Shown: piece by piece, positions 12,385 to 24,940 of the stretch
How positions within the stretch are numbered: position 1 is the stretch's first letter
Layout: each line of letters begins with the position of its first letter
Assembly (NCBI GenBank): GCA_964036665.1
Contig: OZ038527.1
Coordinates: 2,108,001 to 2,172,000 of the forward strand
From: Gordius sp. MW1
Lineage: Eukaryota; Nematomorpha; Gordioida; Gordea; Gordiidae
Reading direction: 5' to 3'
Length of the DNA stretch: 64,000 nucleotides
Position numbers and translations under genes: made by a program
Notes under the pieces: model-generated
Seen by the model: the letters and a program-made list of their open reading frames with translations, nothing else
Databases searched by the model: none
Told to the model about the DNA's origin: nothing

Positions 12385-13258
12385 ACCCGTAAAATGTACC
12401 TAAACAAAAATTTATCTTATATAAACTCGCCCTCCTAGAGACATCGGGTTGGGTTGAAAATTTTAAAATGCTTTTGGGTCAGGTAGGGTTTGTGTTGAAA
12501 AAGGTGTCTTTGCAGTTTGGGTCGAGATATTCAAGTGAGGGAGCAATTACATGTTAAAACACAACTGCGACTTAATAAATGGGTCACTTCATTTTGTAAG
12601 CTATACTGCCGCACTCAGTCGCGATTAGCCTAATGCAATTCTTTGATTAATTAAATTAATAAGGAAGTTCGTTATTTTATTCATGATAGGTGAATAGCTC
12701 ATTTGAATAAAATATTGCTGTCTTTAAGTTAATTCGCCTATAAAGACGCAGTCTTAAGTTATGTGCATTTGCTTATTTAGATAATATAGATTGCCGCATT
12801 GCATAAATAAACTACTATAATCCAAATAAAACTTTCGGAACCTTTTAAAAAATATTAAATAAAAACGAAAGAACAAGAGATCATAGTGACCTCCCTCTTG
12901 GTTTTATGTTAATAAACCCATTCCCTAAAAATGCTGTTTGGACTGGACATCTGCAGCATTATTTAAAAAAATTGTTTTTATATTCAAATCGGCGAATCTA
13001 ACTTTAATTTCAATATAAGCGTTCATAAAACTTAATGTGTTTGACAAAAATTTTATATTTTTAAATTACAAACTATTGATTAACATTTTAAAGGAAACCA
13101 AAAAGTGTGCAATGTTTTAGAAATGCATAATCTTAATCATCAAAATACATACGAAATTTGTCATATTTAATATATATTTTATATATAAAATTTAAATATA
13201 GTTGGAACGTTTGGTCAAAAATATATATACAAGAACATTTTAAATGTGAATTTTTTTT
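12385..13258. other. Intergenic stretch with a decayed GGGTCGGGT-type repeat end
   Basis: At 12430-12545, words such as ATCGGGTTGGGTTG, AAAATTTTAAAATGCTTTTG and CTTTGCAGTTTGGGTC match the terminal region of the element at 32045-32205. The rest is AT-rich with no gene seen. Confidence 0.45.
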
Positions 13259-15673
13259 TTAAATTTCTCCCAGATATATCTTCTTGTCGCTAGAGCACGA
13301 TGCAACTATATAAAAGAAATAATAAAATGAATATAAGTGGTATAATAATCAAAGCACCCAAATATAACTTGAAAGTTAATAGATTTTAATAAGTATATCA
13401 CTAAAATCATCAAAAAAAGGTATAATTTTTTAGTTATAAATCAAGCTAGAGTTACAACAGGGTTTTTAAAAAAATTAACTAGACCAACTATATAAATTTA
13501 AAACCTAAATTGATTTAGAGTTTATAATTTGATATTAATAAGAAATAAATTTGTTGGGATAATTAACAAATTTAATATACTTATGCTCTGTTTTGGATGG
13601 AAAATCGTTTGGTTAACCGATCCAGAATGACCGGGTAGTTTGTAAATAACTCGGCCCGAATTTACATCCCAAACGTAAACAAATCTATCAGCTGATCCTG
13701 CCGTAACTTTGCGTCCATCCGGAGACCATGCACATCTCAGAAGATTCTACACTTCCCAAATCAAACATTTACTTTTACCGAAAAAAGGTTTAAAATTAGA
13801 AAACATTTAAATTGCTTATATCGAAACCTTTTCAAAATTGTGCTGATGGCCTATGAGCATTTTAAAACATCTTTCAGTCGGAGCGTATGGTCTGACGTCC
13901 CATATTCTAACTAAAATATAATAATAATTAAAACGTTTAATTAAAAATCCTGGCTCTTGGGAATATACACTAGCTAATCTTAAGAAATGCTAAATTATAT
14001 AAAAAGAAGCTTGGGTGCAGCCAGCATTGGAATTAAAGGGGGGGGGGGCAATAATAATTTAGGAAGAGGCAAATGATCATTTTTGAAATTTTAGCCAAAA
14101 TTTTAATAAATTTCAACAAATTTTTGGATTTAGAGGGGGGCAGACCGCCCTTCCTACCCCCCCCCCCCCCCGCTACATCCATGAAAAGAAGGTATGATTT
14201 GAGTTTAATTAAAATACGGGTGTTATCCATGGAATTGCTTAGCAGAAATGAGCCATCAGGACTTAGGCTTAAGCCAGTAACCGTATCAGAATGGCCTGAC
14301 ATTGTGTATAATTCTTTCCTTCTCCCAATATCCCACACCTTTATAAAAACAAACAATAGTCAATTTAAAAAGAAAAAATAATTTAAATGTGAAAAATAAA
14401 CATTACCTTGATACTATTATCGATGCCTGCTGCAAAGACGAGTTCTGAATTATCACTAAATTCCACAGATGTTATTTGATATATGTTTTGGAATGACATT
14501 ATTTCACCCTTTCTTCTACTATCCCACAACTATCACAAATTTATAAATCGATTTTAAAGTTTAATTTTGCATGTTGGTTGTGTTTTAGATATTTCACATC
14601 TAATCTTATAATTAAAGTCTGAAGATTAAAGATAATTTAATCTGTTTTAAATAGTTAAATAAATCACTTTGCTAAATTTAAAGCTTATTAATTAAATAAA
14701 GGCTGGCTAGATTAATTAAATGTAAAGCTAAATACTTTTATGCATTAGTTATGTTAGTAGAATTTTAAATTTTTATATAAAAAAGTTGGACAAGATAAAA
14801 GAAGATAAGATGGACATTTTTCCTAGTTGAGGGTTGGCATATAAACTCTAAGACAATTAATAATTACAAAAAAAAGTAAAAAATGTTAATAAGTAATAAC
14901 AAATTTTACTTTGACAGTGGCGTCATCACTACCACTACATATAATAGGCTGCCCTCTCCTATTTGTGGCACATGAATTAACTATGGCCTGATGTCCTTTA
15001 AATTTTCTCAATCTTGAACCTGTTGTCATATCCCATAAAGAAACGGTTTTATCCGTTGCACAAGTAACCAAATCTCTAATAGTTTTGCTTGTTATAAAAT
15101 ATGAAATATATAATACCCCTCTGCATTGAACCTCAAGTCCAGAATAGCACCAGTGTGTCCACTAATTGTGGCAAAATTTGCATGGTCATCAAAAGTGTTC
15201 CACAAAACTAGTAGATGATAATATTTGAACATAGAGTAAAATATAATTTCAAAATAAAATTGTGTATATGTTTATATCAATCCTATCATCAAACAATATG
15301 TGTTTATATTTTAAAACTATAAAGCATATGCCTATTTGTAAGTTTATTTTGCAAATTAAAATATAAATAAATGCTTAGTTATGGATTATTTATTTACATT
15401 ATTTTAACAGCTACTTTTATAAGTTTTGGAAGATTTTAGGATATAAATAAAAAACACGCGTTTTTACTTACAAATTTGCCGCTCATGACCAGCGGATGCA
15501 AAAAAACTCCCATCAGGGGAAAATTTCAATGTATAAATTTCGCCTTGATGTCCTGAATATAAGATGATCGGAGCTGAAAGATCAGTTCTCTTTTTGAATA
15601 GCTTTGGCTCAGGTTGCTTAATTTAATGTAATATCGCTACTAATGTAAAACTTACTCGCAAGGCAAGTGCCAT
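13259..15673 (-). CDS. SNRNP40: U5 small nuclear ribonucleoprotein 40 kDa WD40 protein, 9 exons, complete
   Basis: WD40-propeller subunit of the U5 snRNP; it works in the spliceosome in the nucleus. Exons: 15656-15673, 15472-15616, 15117-15207, 14910-15075, 14407-14529, 14218-14338, 13828-13910, 13581-13746, 13259-13305; they sum to 960 nt, 319 residues plus stop, all in frame. Landmarks in order: LSAPIILYSGHQGEIYTLKF, SAGHERQIFLWN, CATDKTVSLWDM, VNSCATNRRGQP, SGSDDATVKLWD, AGIDNSIKVWDI, GHSDTVTGLSLSPDG, SNSMDN, RIWDVRPYAP, GSADRFVYVWDV and the C-terminal SSDKKIYLGEI. The first exon encodes only MALALR, shorter than the vertebrate N-terminus. An F2 MITE sits in the sixth intron. Identity is firm. 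Confidence 0.97.
14014..14182. mobile_element. Foldback MITE family F2, diverged copy (SNRNP40 intron)
   Basis: GGGTGCAGCCAGCATTGG then a long G tract at the left; C tract and CGCTACATCCATG at the right; inner TTTGGATTTAGAGGGG is shared with the 7143 copy (rc of CCCCTCTAAATCCAA). It lies between SNRNP40 exons 6 and 7. Confidence 0.55.
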
Positions 15674-15720
15674 CGTTGTTTTAAATAATCAGGTACACCT
15701 TATTATTGGTACATATAAAA

Positions 15721-15872
15721 ATAGCCGGTGCCCTATCAACTCGCCGAAAACCATCTTGCCGAATTTAATGTCCCCCGGTTAAAAAAGGTCCTACCCGGGG
15801 ACCATTTTCAACCGGGGACATTAAATTCGGCGAGATGGTTTTCGGCAAGTTTACAGGCTACCAAAATAGCCT
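15721..15872. repeat. Short perfect hairpin element just upstream of SNRNP40
   Basis: Arms 15738-15780 and 15811-15851 are nearly perfect inverted repeats (CGCCGAAAACCATCTTGCCG left; CGAGATGGTTTTCGGC right), with an inner GGTCC...GGACC. The left end lies about 65 bp upstream of the SNRNP40 start codon, so it is in the promoter or 5' leader. It is probably a MITE: weaker AGCC/GGCT matches extend both ends. Confidence 0.7.
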
Positions 15873-15877
15873 TTATT

Positions 15878-16703
15878 TCATGGGCGTTGCCAGGTGGCAG
15901 TGATGTTGCTTGGGTGGGGCGGTAAGACTAAGGCCCTTCCAAGAACAAAACCTGGCCTAATGGCTCCCCCCCCCCCACTAAGGAAAAAATCTTTGGCCCC
16001 TATGAGCATTTTTTTCAAATTTATTTTAATTAAGAAATAAGATGATGATTATAATTATTTGTATCTGAATAAAACTTTTAATTATAATATTACAAATTAA
16101 GATGTTGCATTAGACAATAAAAGATTATTTTATAAAATTATTGAGTCGACATAATTCCATAATTTATATTATTTTTTAATTAAAATCTGAGTTTTTTACT
16201 TCCGCTTTATTTTAAACAATTAATCCGCAATGAAAAATAGTAGCAATCAATTAAAGCTTAACTTATTTTTATGTCCTTAGCTCCAAACAACACCTTAAGT
16301 CATAAAAGTATTTAAAATTTTTCTTTTTTAGGCTTACATTTATATAATATAGGTGAAAAAGGGGACTGAATGTCTGTGAAAACGGTACTTAGTACTTTCA
16401 TTCATTTCTTCTATTATATAGAAAAACAAAAGTAGTCTGAGTTACTGCCTTTTCCTTCTCATACATTTCTATCTAATGACAGTTGTGGCTCTTCATCTTT
16501 GAGTATTTAACTAAATAATTTTAATATAAAATGCACTATCCATTAAGTGATTCTGATGAATAGTTATCTTTTAATTTCACCAGATTTAAATTGTCTTACT
16601 AACGGAACTGAAAAAGGCAAAGAGAAAATTTATGTTTTGCCCACCCCTAATTAAAATTAAACAATATTGCCCCCCCCAATCCAAAACCTGGCTACGCCGA
16701 TGC
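15878..16703. mobile_element. F2-family element, longer copy or two fragments
   Basis: CATGGGCGTTGCCAGG at the left and CCTGGCTACGCCGATG at the right face each other, with C tracts just inside (15966-15976 and 16671-16677). The 800-bp interior is AT-rich with no usable frame. It is either a longer internal version of the F2 MITE or two independent ends. Confidence 0.5.
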
Positions 16704-17284
16704 TTATCTCATTGCGAAACTAATTGGTAGTGATAACCAAACATCACTAACATAATAGAAAACAACTAACATTTGATTTTTTTGTAAGATCTCACAAAGA
16801 ATAAAAGGATCTCATAAAAATGGAGACGCAACATTTGTCAAGATAGATCTTAATAGGTAAGACGCAATAGGTTCAGGATATAAAAAAATGCGAACGCTGT
16901 TCTTTTCCCCATGAAGTATTTTAATATTCCTTATCTGCCAAAATAGATTTAAATGAAGAACCTTTTTATATTCCCAATTCGCTACAATGCACCACATATT
17001 ATCATATTTTTCTTCTATTAATATACATCTAAACCCTAGTATATTTATTTCACCTGCTGCTATCAATAATTTCCTGCTATTGACAGATTAACAATAGTAA
17101 TTTTAAAAAATAATCTACTAACACATTAATCACTAAAATATCAACAAAATATTAGAATTTGGTAACCGTGGCCCGAGATGCACGAAATAAGTTTGGTGTC
17201 TTGAATGTCATCGGGGCAAAAAAATCCTACATTCTATCCCTCATTGCGAACTGTTATGTGTTGAATACTAAGTAGAGCCCTGCA

Positions 17285-17515
17285 CGGGCAGACGCGTAGC
17301 CAGGATTTTCACGAGGAAGGGTGGAAATCTGGCAAAAGAAAATTTTTACAGCGCATTTTGTCAAAAATTAAATCAAATTAAATTAGATGCATATAGTCTG
17401 AAAGTCTTTGATGTAACTAAACTATAATATTTTAACCCATTTAATTTAGTTATTAATCAAAAAACAGAAGGCGGGGAATCCCGTTTCACCCCCCCCCCCT
17501 CATTTACGCCACTGT
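17285..17515. repeat. F2-like fragment inside the Gypsy block
   Basis: ACGCGTAGCCAGGATTTTCA at the left and a C tract followed by TCATTTACGCCACTG at the right. It is flanked on both sides by TGCACG words (17279 and 17513), as if inserted into an element with TCTGCACGGG-type ends. Confidence 0.4.
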
Positions 17516-19043
17516 GCACGAGCGACCCTAAAACCGCCCCGACGAGTCGGGTTGATAAATGTTTACTCTTTCGGGTCGGGTCCAGACTGGGTTGAAGGTT
17601 GTGAATCTTATATTGCATAATAGTCATATCTTTTGAATAATGCCATTATATTTATATTTATTATAATAGAGGTTTATTTTCAAATAATTGTGGATAATAC
17701 ATGCCAAAATATATTGTATTAATGAACTGGCATAGAGTCTTGGATTGATATTGTAAATAAGCGTTTAGGCCACGAGCCCACGGGATGATTCTTAAGCCGT
17801 CGGGTCTTTTATCGTCAGTAGAGATTAAGCCTAGGTTCCTATGGGCAAGGAAAGCCGGGTTTTTGCAAAAATTGCCCTATTATTTTTTTTATTGTGGAAT
17901 GACGGGGATGCCGCCCCTTGCTCTATTGGCAGTTTAAAGGATAATGGTCGTTTGCTACAACGGGTTGGTGACAGAGGTCGCAGTTGAATGGAGACACAAC
18001 GCAGCCGAGGCGTAGGCCTACAGCTATTCAAAGTTCCTCGCCCGACAAGTGTAGTCTACTTTTACAATTATGTTAGCCGCAACTAACCTTTCAAGCTCCA
18101 TTTCAATAGGTTTTCTTGAGAAAAAGGTAACACGAGGGGCGGGAAATATTTTACCTGGTGCATCTGTTTAAATTGAGATGAACTGGATTGCTATTGATTT
18201 CTCCATAACTGTTATAAAAATCTCTGCAATTTCTACACTTTAATAATCACTTCCCCCATAAAACCTGGCGTCTTTTGACCATACACGGTTAAATTTCCGT
18301 CTTGACTTTGGACTGTCCACTTGGTTCCATACTTTCCTGTTAATGACTGATACCTACGCCCCGTGTCATATTTAAGACAATATGGAATATCCTTTAAACG
18401 TGCCATTATAGTTGATCTATTGAGCGTTTTTTCTAATTAGATTAATTAAATTGTCATCTGAACTCCCATATCCATATCAACCCTGGATATTAAAAAAAAG
18501 GTTTACCTTAAAAAGTCCTTGTTAAATGTCCTACTTGCATTTATAAAATGTCGCTTCGATTGCTAGATAATTTGCATATAAGTGTGACCTTCCACACCGG
18601 TAACAATTGTTGCTGCTGTTGGATCTTGTCTGATTCTTCTTGTATAGTTGTTTTGTACATGTTAATACCATTGTTAACCTCCTGTCTGGCCCTTTCTATT
18701 CTCATTGCTAAATCTAAGACTTGTTTAAAGGTTATACTTAAACTATCATGATTCATTGTAGTCCAACTTTGTTAATTGACAACCAGCGATAAATTAATTT
18801 CTGAGACTATCGTCTATATCACCTTTAAAGTTGGATATTCTAGTGAACTCTTCCCATCTTTGAGCAAATACCATTATTCATTCTCCTTCTAACCGTTTCA
18901 TTTGAATGAATTTTTACCTGGAAGTAAATATTGTTTCAATTAGCTTAAATAAGGCTAGGCAAGCCTTATTTATTTTATCCCATGTAGCTGCATCCAGGGG
19001 GTTAGAAAATTTGAATTTATATTTTTCTTATCATTTTTAGGAA

Positions 19044-20836
19044 GATAATAATAACCCTATGGTTACCTATTCAAAAAAACTTAACCTTTATTATTTGAAT
19101 ATATACTCGATCATTGGTTATGGTTACCTATTCAAAAACTTAACCTTTGTTATTCAAGTATTCACGCACCCTATTCATAAAAGTGAATACATTCAAGTAT
19201 TTAATTGTCTCGTAATTCTCTATTATTATTCACACAAACAACCTCGCTAAATATGGATATAAAACACGATGTTTTAACTAAATTTCATTCACTTGAATCA
19301 CTTTTCTTTTTGGTTATAATAAAGTAGAAATATAATCTTCTACAAATGGTGACCCCGCATTTTCGGGGGAGCCGAATTTTTTTTCCTCCCCCTATACATT
19401 TATAACCCAGGTCCACATTGACCCCCACTTTCGGGGGAGACATATTTTTTGCTCGCTTGCCCAAAACAGTCCCTTTAGTAATAGCGTTTGGTTTTCTAAG
19501 TTAAAATAAAACAATTCAGATATAGGGCATTATCTTTTCAATCAAGCATACAAACAATTTCGACCTTAATGCTAAACTCAAAACATGTGGCCGCTGTGAA
19601 AGATATAAACTACCTACCTACCTGATTGTTAATATGAAGAAAACCATGTTACTATATTACACCCCTACACAAGCAACAACATCGTCTACCGAACGTCAAA
19701 ATGGGGTCGCCCTGTCAATGGCATAACTGCAAAACATATCTCAAAATAATCAACATCACATGGCCTCTTGCAACGAGCAAAGACGGCGTTCGGCAAAGCA
19801 ATAACACTTACTACTACCACTACCAAAGTTCTAACCAATATTGACCGATTGAACTAAGGGAATAATGCGCTTCTAAAATAGATATGTCTGCTCCGACAAA
19901 TCTACTAATATAATGGATAGCACATCAACTCTCAATCATCACTCACACCTCGATTACCACACCAGCAAACACTAGTGCAAACTCTAAAACATTGGCCAAC
20001 TAAATATTTTAACTTTCGTTTTTAGCACACCTTGCAAATAGGAGGGGGAAGTATATGGTTACCTATTCAAAAAAACTTAACCTTTATTATTTGAATATAT
20101 CAACTCGATCATTGGATACCTATTCAAAAACGATTTTTGTTATTCAAGTATTCACGCACCCTAATCATAAAAGTGAATACATTCGAGTATTTGAATGTCT
20201 CGTAATTCACCATTATTATTCACACAAATAACCTCGTTAGATATGTATATAAACACGATGTTTTAACTATTCATTTATTTGAATCACATTTCTTTTGGGT
20301 TATAATAAAGTAGAAACTTAATCATCTACAACTCCTTTTAGGAGTGCCGCAACTAACTTAAAAGTATACTCTAATTTGCGCCATACATAGGCGATTTTAA
20401 TTATAGACTAATTTGACATATATATCCCTATCTTTTTTAGAATGTGACTCGAAAATGATCATAGACATATAATATCCTTAAAAATATTAACAACCCCGCA
20501 GATTATTCACTGATTTCAAATATAAAATAACAAAATAATTATTATCCACCAAAATGAGGGTTATTCTTTAACCACCATAAGAATGGGTTGAATTTAATTT
20601 GCCATTATATATACCTATCTCGCTTAGAATATGACTAGAAAATTAACTATGGCATATTGATGAGCTCTAATAATAGCAAAAACGCTATATGTCTGTTATC
20701 ATATTCGAGTGACATGCTTAATAAGATAGGGATATATATAGTCAAATTAGTCTCTAATTAAAATTGCCTCTAGATGGCGCTAATTAGAGTACACTTTTAA
20801 GTTAATGGCGGCACTCTTAAAAGGGGTTATTATTAT
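19044..20836. mobile_element. Foldback element F8, split by an LTR retrotransposon
   Basis: The left tip GATAATAATAACCC ends at 19057 and resumes at 20335 as CTTTTAGGAGTGCCGC; the right tip is GCGGCACTC then GGGGTTATTATTATC. Inverted arms match over about 140 bp (left TTGACATATATATCCCTATC, right GATAGGGATATATATAGTCA). A second copy lies at 54520-56477. Confidence 0.75.
19058..20330 (+). mobile_element. 1273-bp non-autonomous LTR retrotransposon with two LTRs
   Basis: LTRs 19058-19344 (287 bp) and 20054-20330 (277 bp) are direct repeats starting TATGGTTACCTATTCAAAAA and ending near TCTACA. The left LTR is followed by ATGGTGACCCCGCATTTTC, a primer-binding-like site; the right LTR is preceded by the purine tract AGGAGGGGGAAGTA. 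The interior is about 700 bp with no long frame. Target duplication is ACCC (19054-19057) against ACTC (20331-20334), one mismatch. It is inserted in the left arm of F8. The size suggests a deletion derivative or TRIM-like element. Confidence 0.8.
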
Positions 20837-21253
20837 CTTTTGAAATACTAAACACCCGCAGTTTAACAATTAATTCCTTAGCATTATTAATTTCAAAATA
20901 TGCGAGTGAAAAGTTTTATTAAAAAGATTTTATATATTTGTTTCAACACATTTAAAGCATTTTTACCCTTAACCTTTATAAAAAATGTCATATTTCCCAT
21001 GTAATCTTTAATATCTACCTCTTGTGAATATTCATTAAGACTAATTTTTAATATATCGGCTAAACTTTTAATATCTGGTTTGATGTTTGGGCTTGTCATT
21101 ATCGGAATTAAATTTAGATCTTAGTCGCCATTTGTTATGTGTTAATATTATACTAAGTTTTTATTCTAATTAATTTGTGTGTGCATATATATAATATGCT
21201 TTACAATACATAACAATATGATTACTACACAAGTTTGATGGCTCAGGTCACCA

Positions 21254-21810
21254 ATGGCTAGACGTCTACACAAGCTGTCTCACCGGGATGATGCTGGAAG
21301 ACTCGGAACTTTCTTATTCCATAGCTCTCAAGCTAGGGGTGAAGTTTTTGAAGCCATTTATTTGCCAAAATTGCAAATACTCGTAGACGAACAAGCCAGG
21401 CTCCTTTACACTGCCTGGCAAACAAATTCAAATATGTTAGACACAAAAGTCAATGCCTTAATTCAAGCCGCTCTTAAGAGGGCAAAGATCCCATCCATCT
21501 TGGAGCCATCGGACCCCTCCTTGGAGGGAATGCGTCCTGATGGATCTTCTTTAGTTCTTTGGAGCAATGGCCTTTACCTTAATGGGACTTCACATGTATT
21601 GACCTATTTGCCCCTCTAATTACAACAATGATGCTTTAATTGTTGCAGAGGGGCGGAAAACAAAAATACAAACCCCTATTATCCTCAAACATTTTTATTT
21701 TATTAATCGCTTCATATTCAGGCACCTTTGGCAAACAGGCCTTAGCATTTTTCAAAGAGATAGGAAGACATTCTCCCCCGTCTAAACATTCGGTATCCTT
21801 TTACTGAAAC
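21254..21810 (+). pseudogene. Fragment of a reverse-transcriptase-type retroelement ORF, C-terminal part
   Basis: The frame 21254-21619 (121 residues from MARRLHKLSHRDD) includes AALKRAKIPSILEP then GMRPDGSSLVLWSNG, resembling the EP...RPDG...PW..G block found downstream of the RT domain in some non-LTR elements. After a frame break the text continues as GTFGKQALAFFKEIGRHSPP near 21720-21780, a second block of the same region (usual form ..LG..G..AL.FI.E.GR). It is broken, has no RT core nearby and is not a host gene. Confidence 0.5.
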
Positions 21811-23450
21811 AAAGACTTGGTATTCTTATAGCCAAATACAATTTTTAAATTGTTTGCGGATTCTTGGCCAATTTTGGAAGATCCTTTTGATGATGCCATA
21901 TCAGAATAGTTTATTATTTTATTTCACGCATTTTGTCTTTTATATTTCATGTATTTATATTATATTACTGTCAAAGGATTTTTAACAAATAAACTTTATA
22001 TCCGGGAACAAATGTGTAAACACATTACACCGATGACACGCGGCATCTATTTTCGTCGGATCCTTATAAAACTGCAGAAAACAATAATTGTTTGGGTCTT
22101 AGTAATAAAAAAATAGTTGAGTAAAGAATATAAAAATTTGTAGGGGCCATTTTTAAATTTCTGTGATGGTCAGAAAGGGATAACCCTAGCGTTGTTTTAA
22201 TCTTTCTGTGTGAATGGCGACATAAGGTGTATAAATGATGAGAACATTGGACTGACACATAGTATATCCTAATGCAAAGTTCCCATAAAATTATGGGAAA
22301 AGGGCTACATCCATTAAACAGGCTACATCAACGTACATGAAGCATATAATAGGTTCGAATGCAAGTTATGATTTAAAAATATAATTTTTTAAAGGACTTT
22401 TTTGAGTACGTAGTGTGAAAGCCTTATAACTCACATGTGCGAAATTCGTAAGGTATGGCGAATATATGTAGATTAAGGGGAAGAAAAGAGGGATTAAAAG
22501 ATGGATGCGATTCTGCCAGTATTATTCTACTTATGCCTCACAATAAGTTCAACGATGAATTAAAAAGGGTTAAACTTTCGATCGATGCAATAACAAGATA
22601 AACACTAACTTTTGGATAGCAAACATATTAGTTTAAATCAATTCTATTCATAGAAGTTATGGATGTTCTAATTGAAGCGATGCTAACATGTAATTAAGGC
22701 AATTGGAACTAGGGTTAATTAAAGATTATTTTTTATAGGTGGTAAAAATAAATTTTAGTTTTGCCCTCACGCAGGTTACAATTGTTATGATATATAATAT
22801 CGGTGAAAATATTTTTTGGAAATTTGACGTGCTTTGGCTAAAACAAATTGTGCTGTAAAAAATATTTTTTCTAAGTTTGGGGTCACTCAGGTGACAATTG
22901 TCATAATCTTTAACCCATAACTTTTTACACATTAGAAAAATTTATTATAGCAATCAAGGTTAATAGCCATTATGAATTTAGAAACGAGATGAGGTCGACT
23001 TGGATTTAAAATTAAAATAATCCATTTATAAAATAAATCTCAAAGCCATTCAATCGTTTCAATTATTGTTAAAATCACGTAAATTACATTTTTAAACTGT
23101 CGGGGGGAGGGGGAATCGTGGTAAAAATTGAGACATTAATTTATAACAGGTGATACAAAGTGGGCAAAGTTATATGCACCTCACTTTAAACCATGATTCT
23201 TTTAAGGATTGTTGTGTAAACTTTATGGTAATATGACGCTATAAAAATTGATAAGATTATATATATTAGGACGTAATGCAATATAGGAACCCCCAAGGGC
23301 AGAATCTATTGAAAAACAGCATTAAGAATGTTACATTGCTAGAAAAGTCGTTCCTTTCAAAAAAGCATTGAATTTTATAATTTCATGTATGAAAGTGAGC
23401 ATATGATTATATAAATGGAACTTCTTTCTATGACTGTTTGTCACCTAGGC
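21811..23450. other. Transposon-rich or plain intergenic DNA without a gene I can support
   Basis: Short frames only. The stretch has a purine tract at 23101-23110 and otherwise AT-rich sequence. No terminal repeat pair was found. Confidence 0.35.
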
Positions 23451-23963
23451 TGGTGGTCAGTCCTTTTAGCATTTATTTCCATTTTTTTCTATGTTTACAT
23501 AGATCTTTCTTTATCTTGTGGACTTTCCTATCGTGCCGTATTTTATGAATCCAGGTAAGCTTGGGTCTTCCTCTCCTTCGTTTTCCTGCGAAATTTTTCA
23601 TCTCGATTTTCTTTCCGACGTAGCTATCGTCTTCATGGCCATACCATCTCAGTCTATTTGTTAGGAGCTTTGTCGTAATAGATGTACACCTACAATTCTT
23701 CTTATTTCTTCATTTCGCCTATGTTCCTTTTTGCTTACTCCTAGCACCCATTTTAGCATTATCATCTCCATGGCCGCAAGACGCTGCTCTTCTCTTTTAC
23801 GTATAGCCCATGATTCCGAGCTATACAGGACTGTTGGCTGTATGATGGAATTATACAGTGCGCCTTTTTGTCTTCTCGGGATGTTTTTGTCACACAGAAC
23901 GCCTATCAAGTCCCTCCACTTAAGCCATGCGGAATTTATCCTTGCTTGGATTTCTTTTTCCAT
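23450..23963 (-). pseudogene. LINE reverse-transcriptase C-terminal fragment
   Basis: The minus frame from 23963 reads LKWRDLIGVLCDKNIPRRQK then LYNSIIQPTVLYSSESWAI, LAAMEMIMLKWVLGVSKKEH: the thumb-type tail after the RT domain in non-LTR elements. After a frame change the sequence continues with LRWYGHEDDS and GKRRRGRPKLTWIHKI, the usual RWxGH and RPRGRPxxxW signature. The upstream RT core is absent, so the copy is 5'-truncated and dead. Confidence 0.8.
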
Positions 23964-24940
23964 TCCATAAATGATTAATATGTATGAATCATATATAATT
24001 ACAATATTATCAATACAAAATTAAATTTGTTTAGAGAGACCCGTTTAACGGCGCTAAAGATTTTTTTCATGCTAATAATATATCTTAATACTTTTAATTA
24101 ACGCATATACTGTACACCTAAAATCCAAGCGAATGTTATATATTCAAATATTAAATCTTTGACATTGGGATGATTTTTTAGTTTAAAAAATAAGTAAAAT
24201 GGTCAAAGGTAGTAACAATTTAGCAAGATATGAAAAGAGCACTCATAAATTAGTCAGCTAGGGCTACTTCTTTGTTAGTATCATGACCTATGTTATGGAT
24301 ATCATGACATTTGTTTTGGACAGAAGATTATTAATGTCCTTAATTCTATTTTTTTCTTAGCTTTTACAAATAATATAAATATTAATCACAAAATTCGTTC
24401 TCTGCTTTCAACTTACAGGGACCTTCTTATTGACACTTCTGATTTTATTGAGCGAAAAGTAATAACAAAATTGTTTGCCAAAATAATTAGTAATATAGCA
24501 ATTATATATCAATCTTTTGACTAAGTTACCAAAACCCTCACAACTTTTACTAAATGGTTCATAAAGGTATTAGAGATTCTGCAATAAAAAACCATTTGTA
24601 TTTATATCACGTCGTTAGTTTTAAATAGAGGCGTTGTAATTTAATTGCAGGTCTGTAAACAAAGGTCAAAGTTTTTTCGAAGCCCTCTGGCATTATTAAT
24701 CTATAATTTAAGAGTCATTAACCCATAATGTTTGGCTTTAATTACATTTGGTATATTTATCATTATTATAATATAAAAATTAATTAAGAATATATGCTTC
24801 AACAAATGTCACAATTAAACGTCTGCGGAAAAAAGGTAATTAATAGTTTTTAAAATATGTTTATAATATATTTAAACGTTTACATAAGTATATAAGTGGC
24901 TTTCACTTTTGGTATTATGTAAATTTATAAGAAATTTAAT
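23964..24940. other. Intergenic stretch upstream of the fucosyltransferase gene
   Basis: AT-rich, no frame of note, no repeat pair recognised. The fucosyltransferase promoter should be here; the sequence just before the ATG (GAAATTTAAT) has no distinctive site. Confidence 0.35.

Larger units (their letters stand above)
17240..21215 (-). mobile_element. Degraded Gypsy-type LTR retrotransposon, interrupted by nested insertions
   Basis: Read on the minus strand. A short LTR-like block at 21133-21215 has inverted tips (TGTTATG/CATAACA) and is followed by ATGGCGACTAAG, a primer-binding-site-like sequence. A gag-like start (MTSPNIKPDIKSLADILKIS) runs down from 21099. Gag continues at 18540-18900 (FKQVLDLAMRIERARQEV) with a frameshifted zinc knuckle (CYRCGRSHLYANYLA), then a protease-like CLKYDTG near 18390. 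TGTTATGTGTTGAATACTA at 17243 resembles the other LTR. Pol is missing. The block is cut by the foldback and LTR insertion at 19044-20836. The assignment as one element is an inference. Confidence 0.5.

Noticed and set aside
17831..18031. 66-codon minus frame rich in Pro and Arg
   Set aside because: It lies inside Gypsy/foldback debris and has no homology; it is a product of higher GC content.
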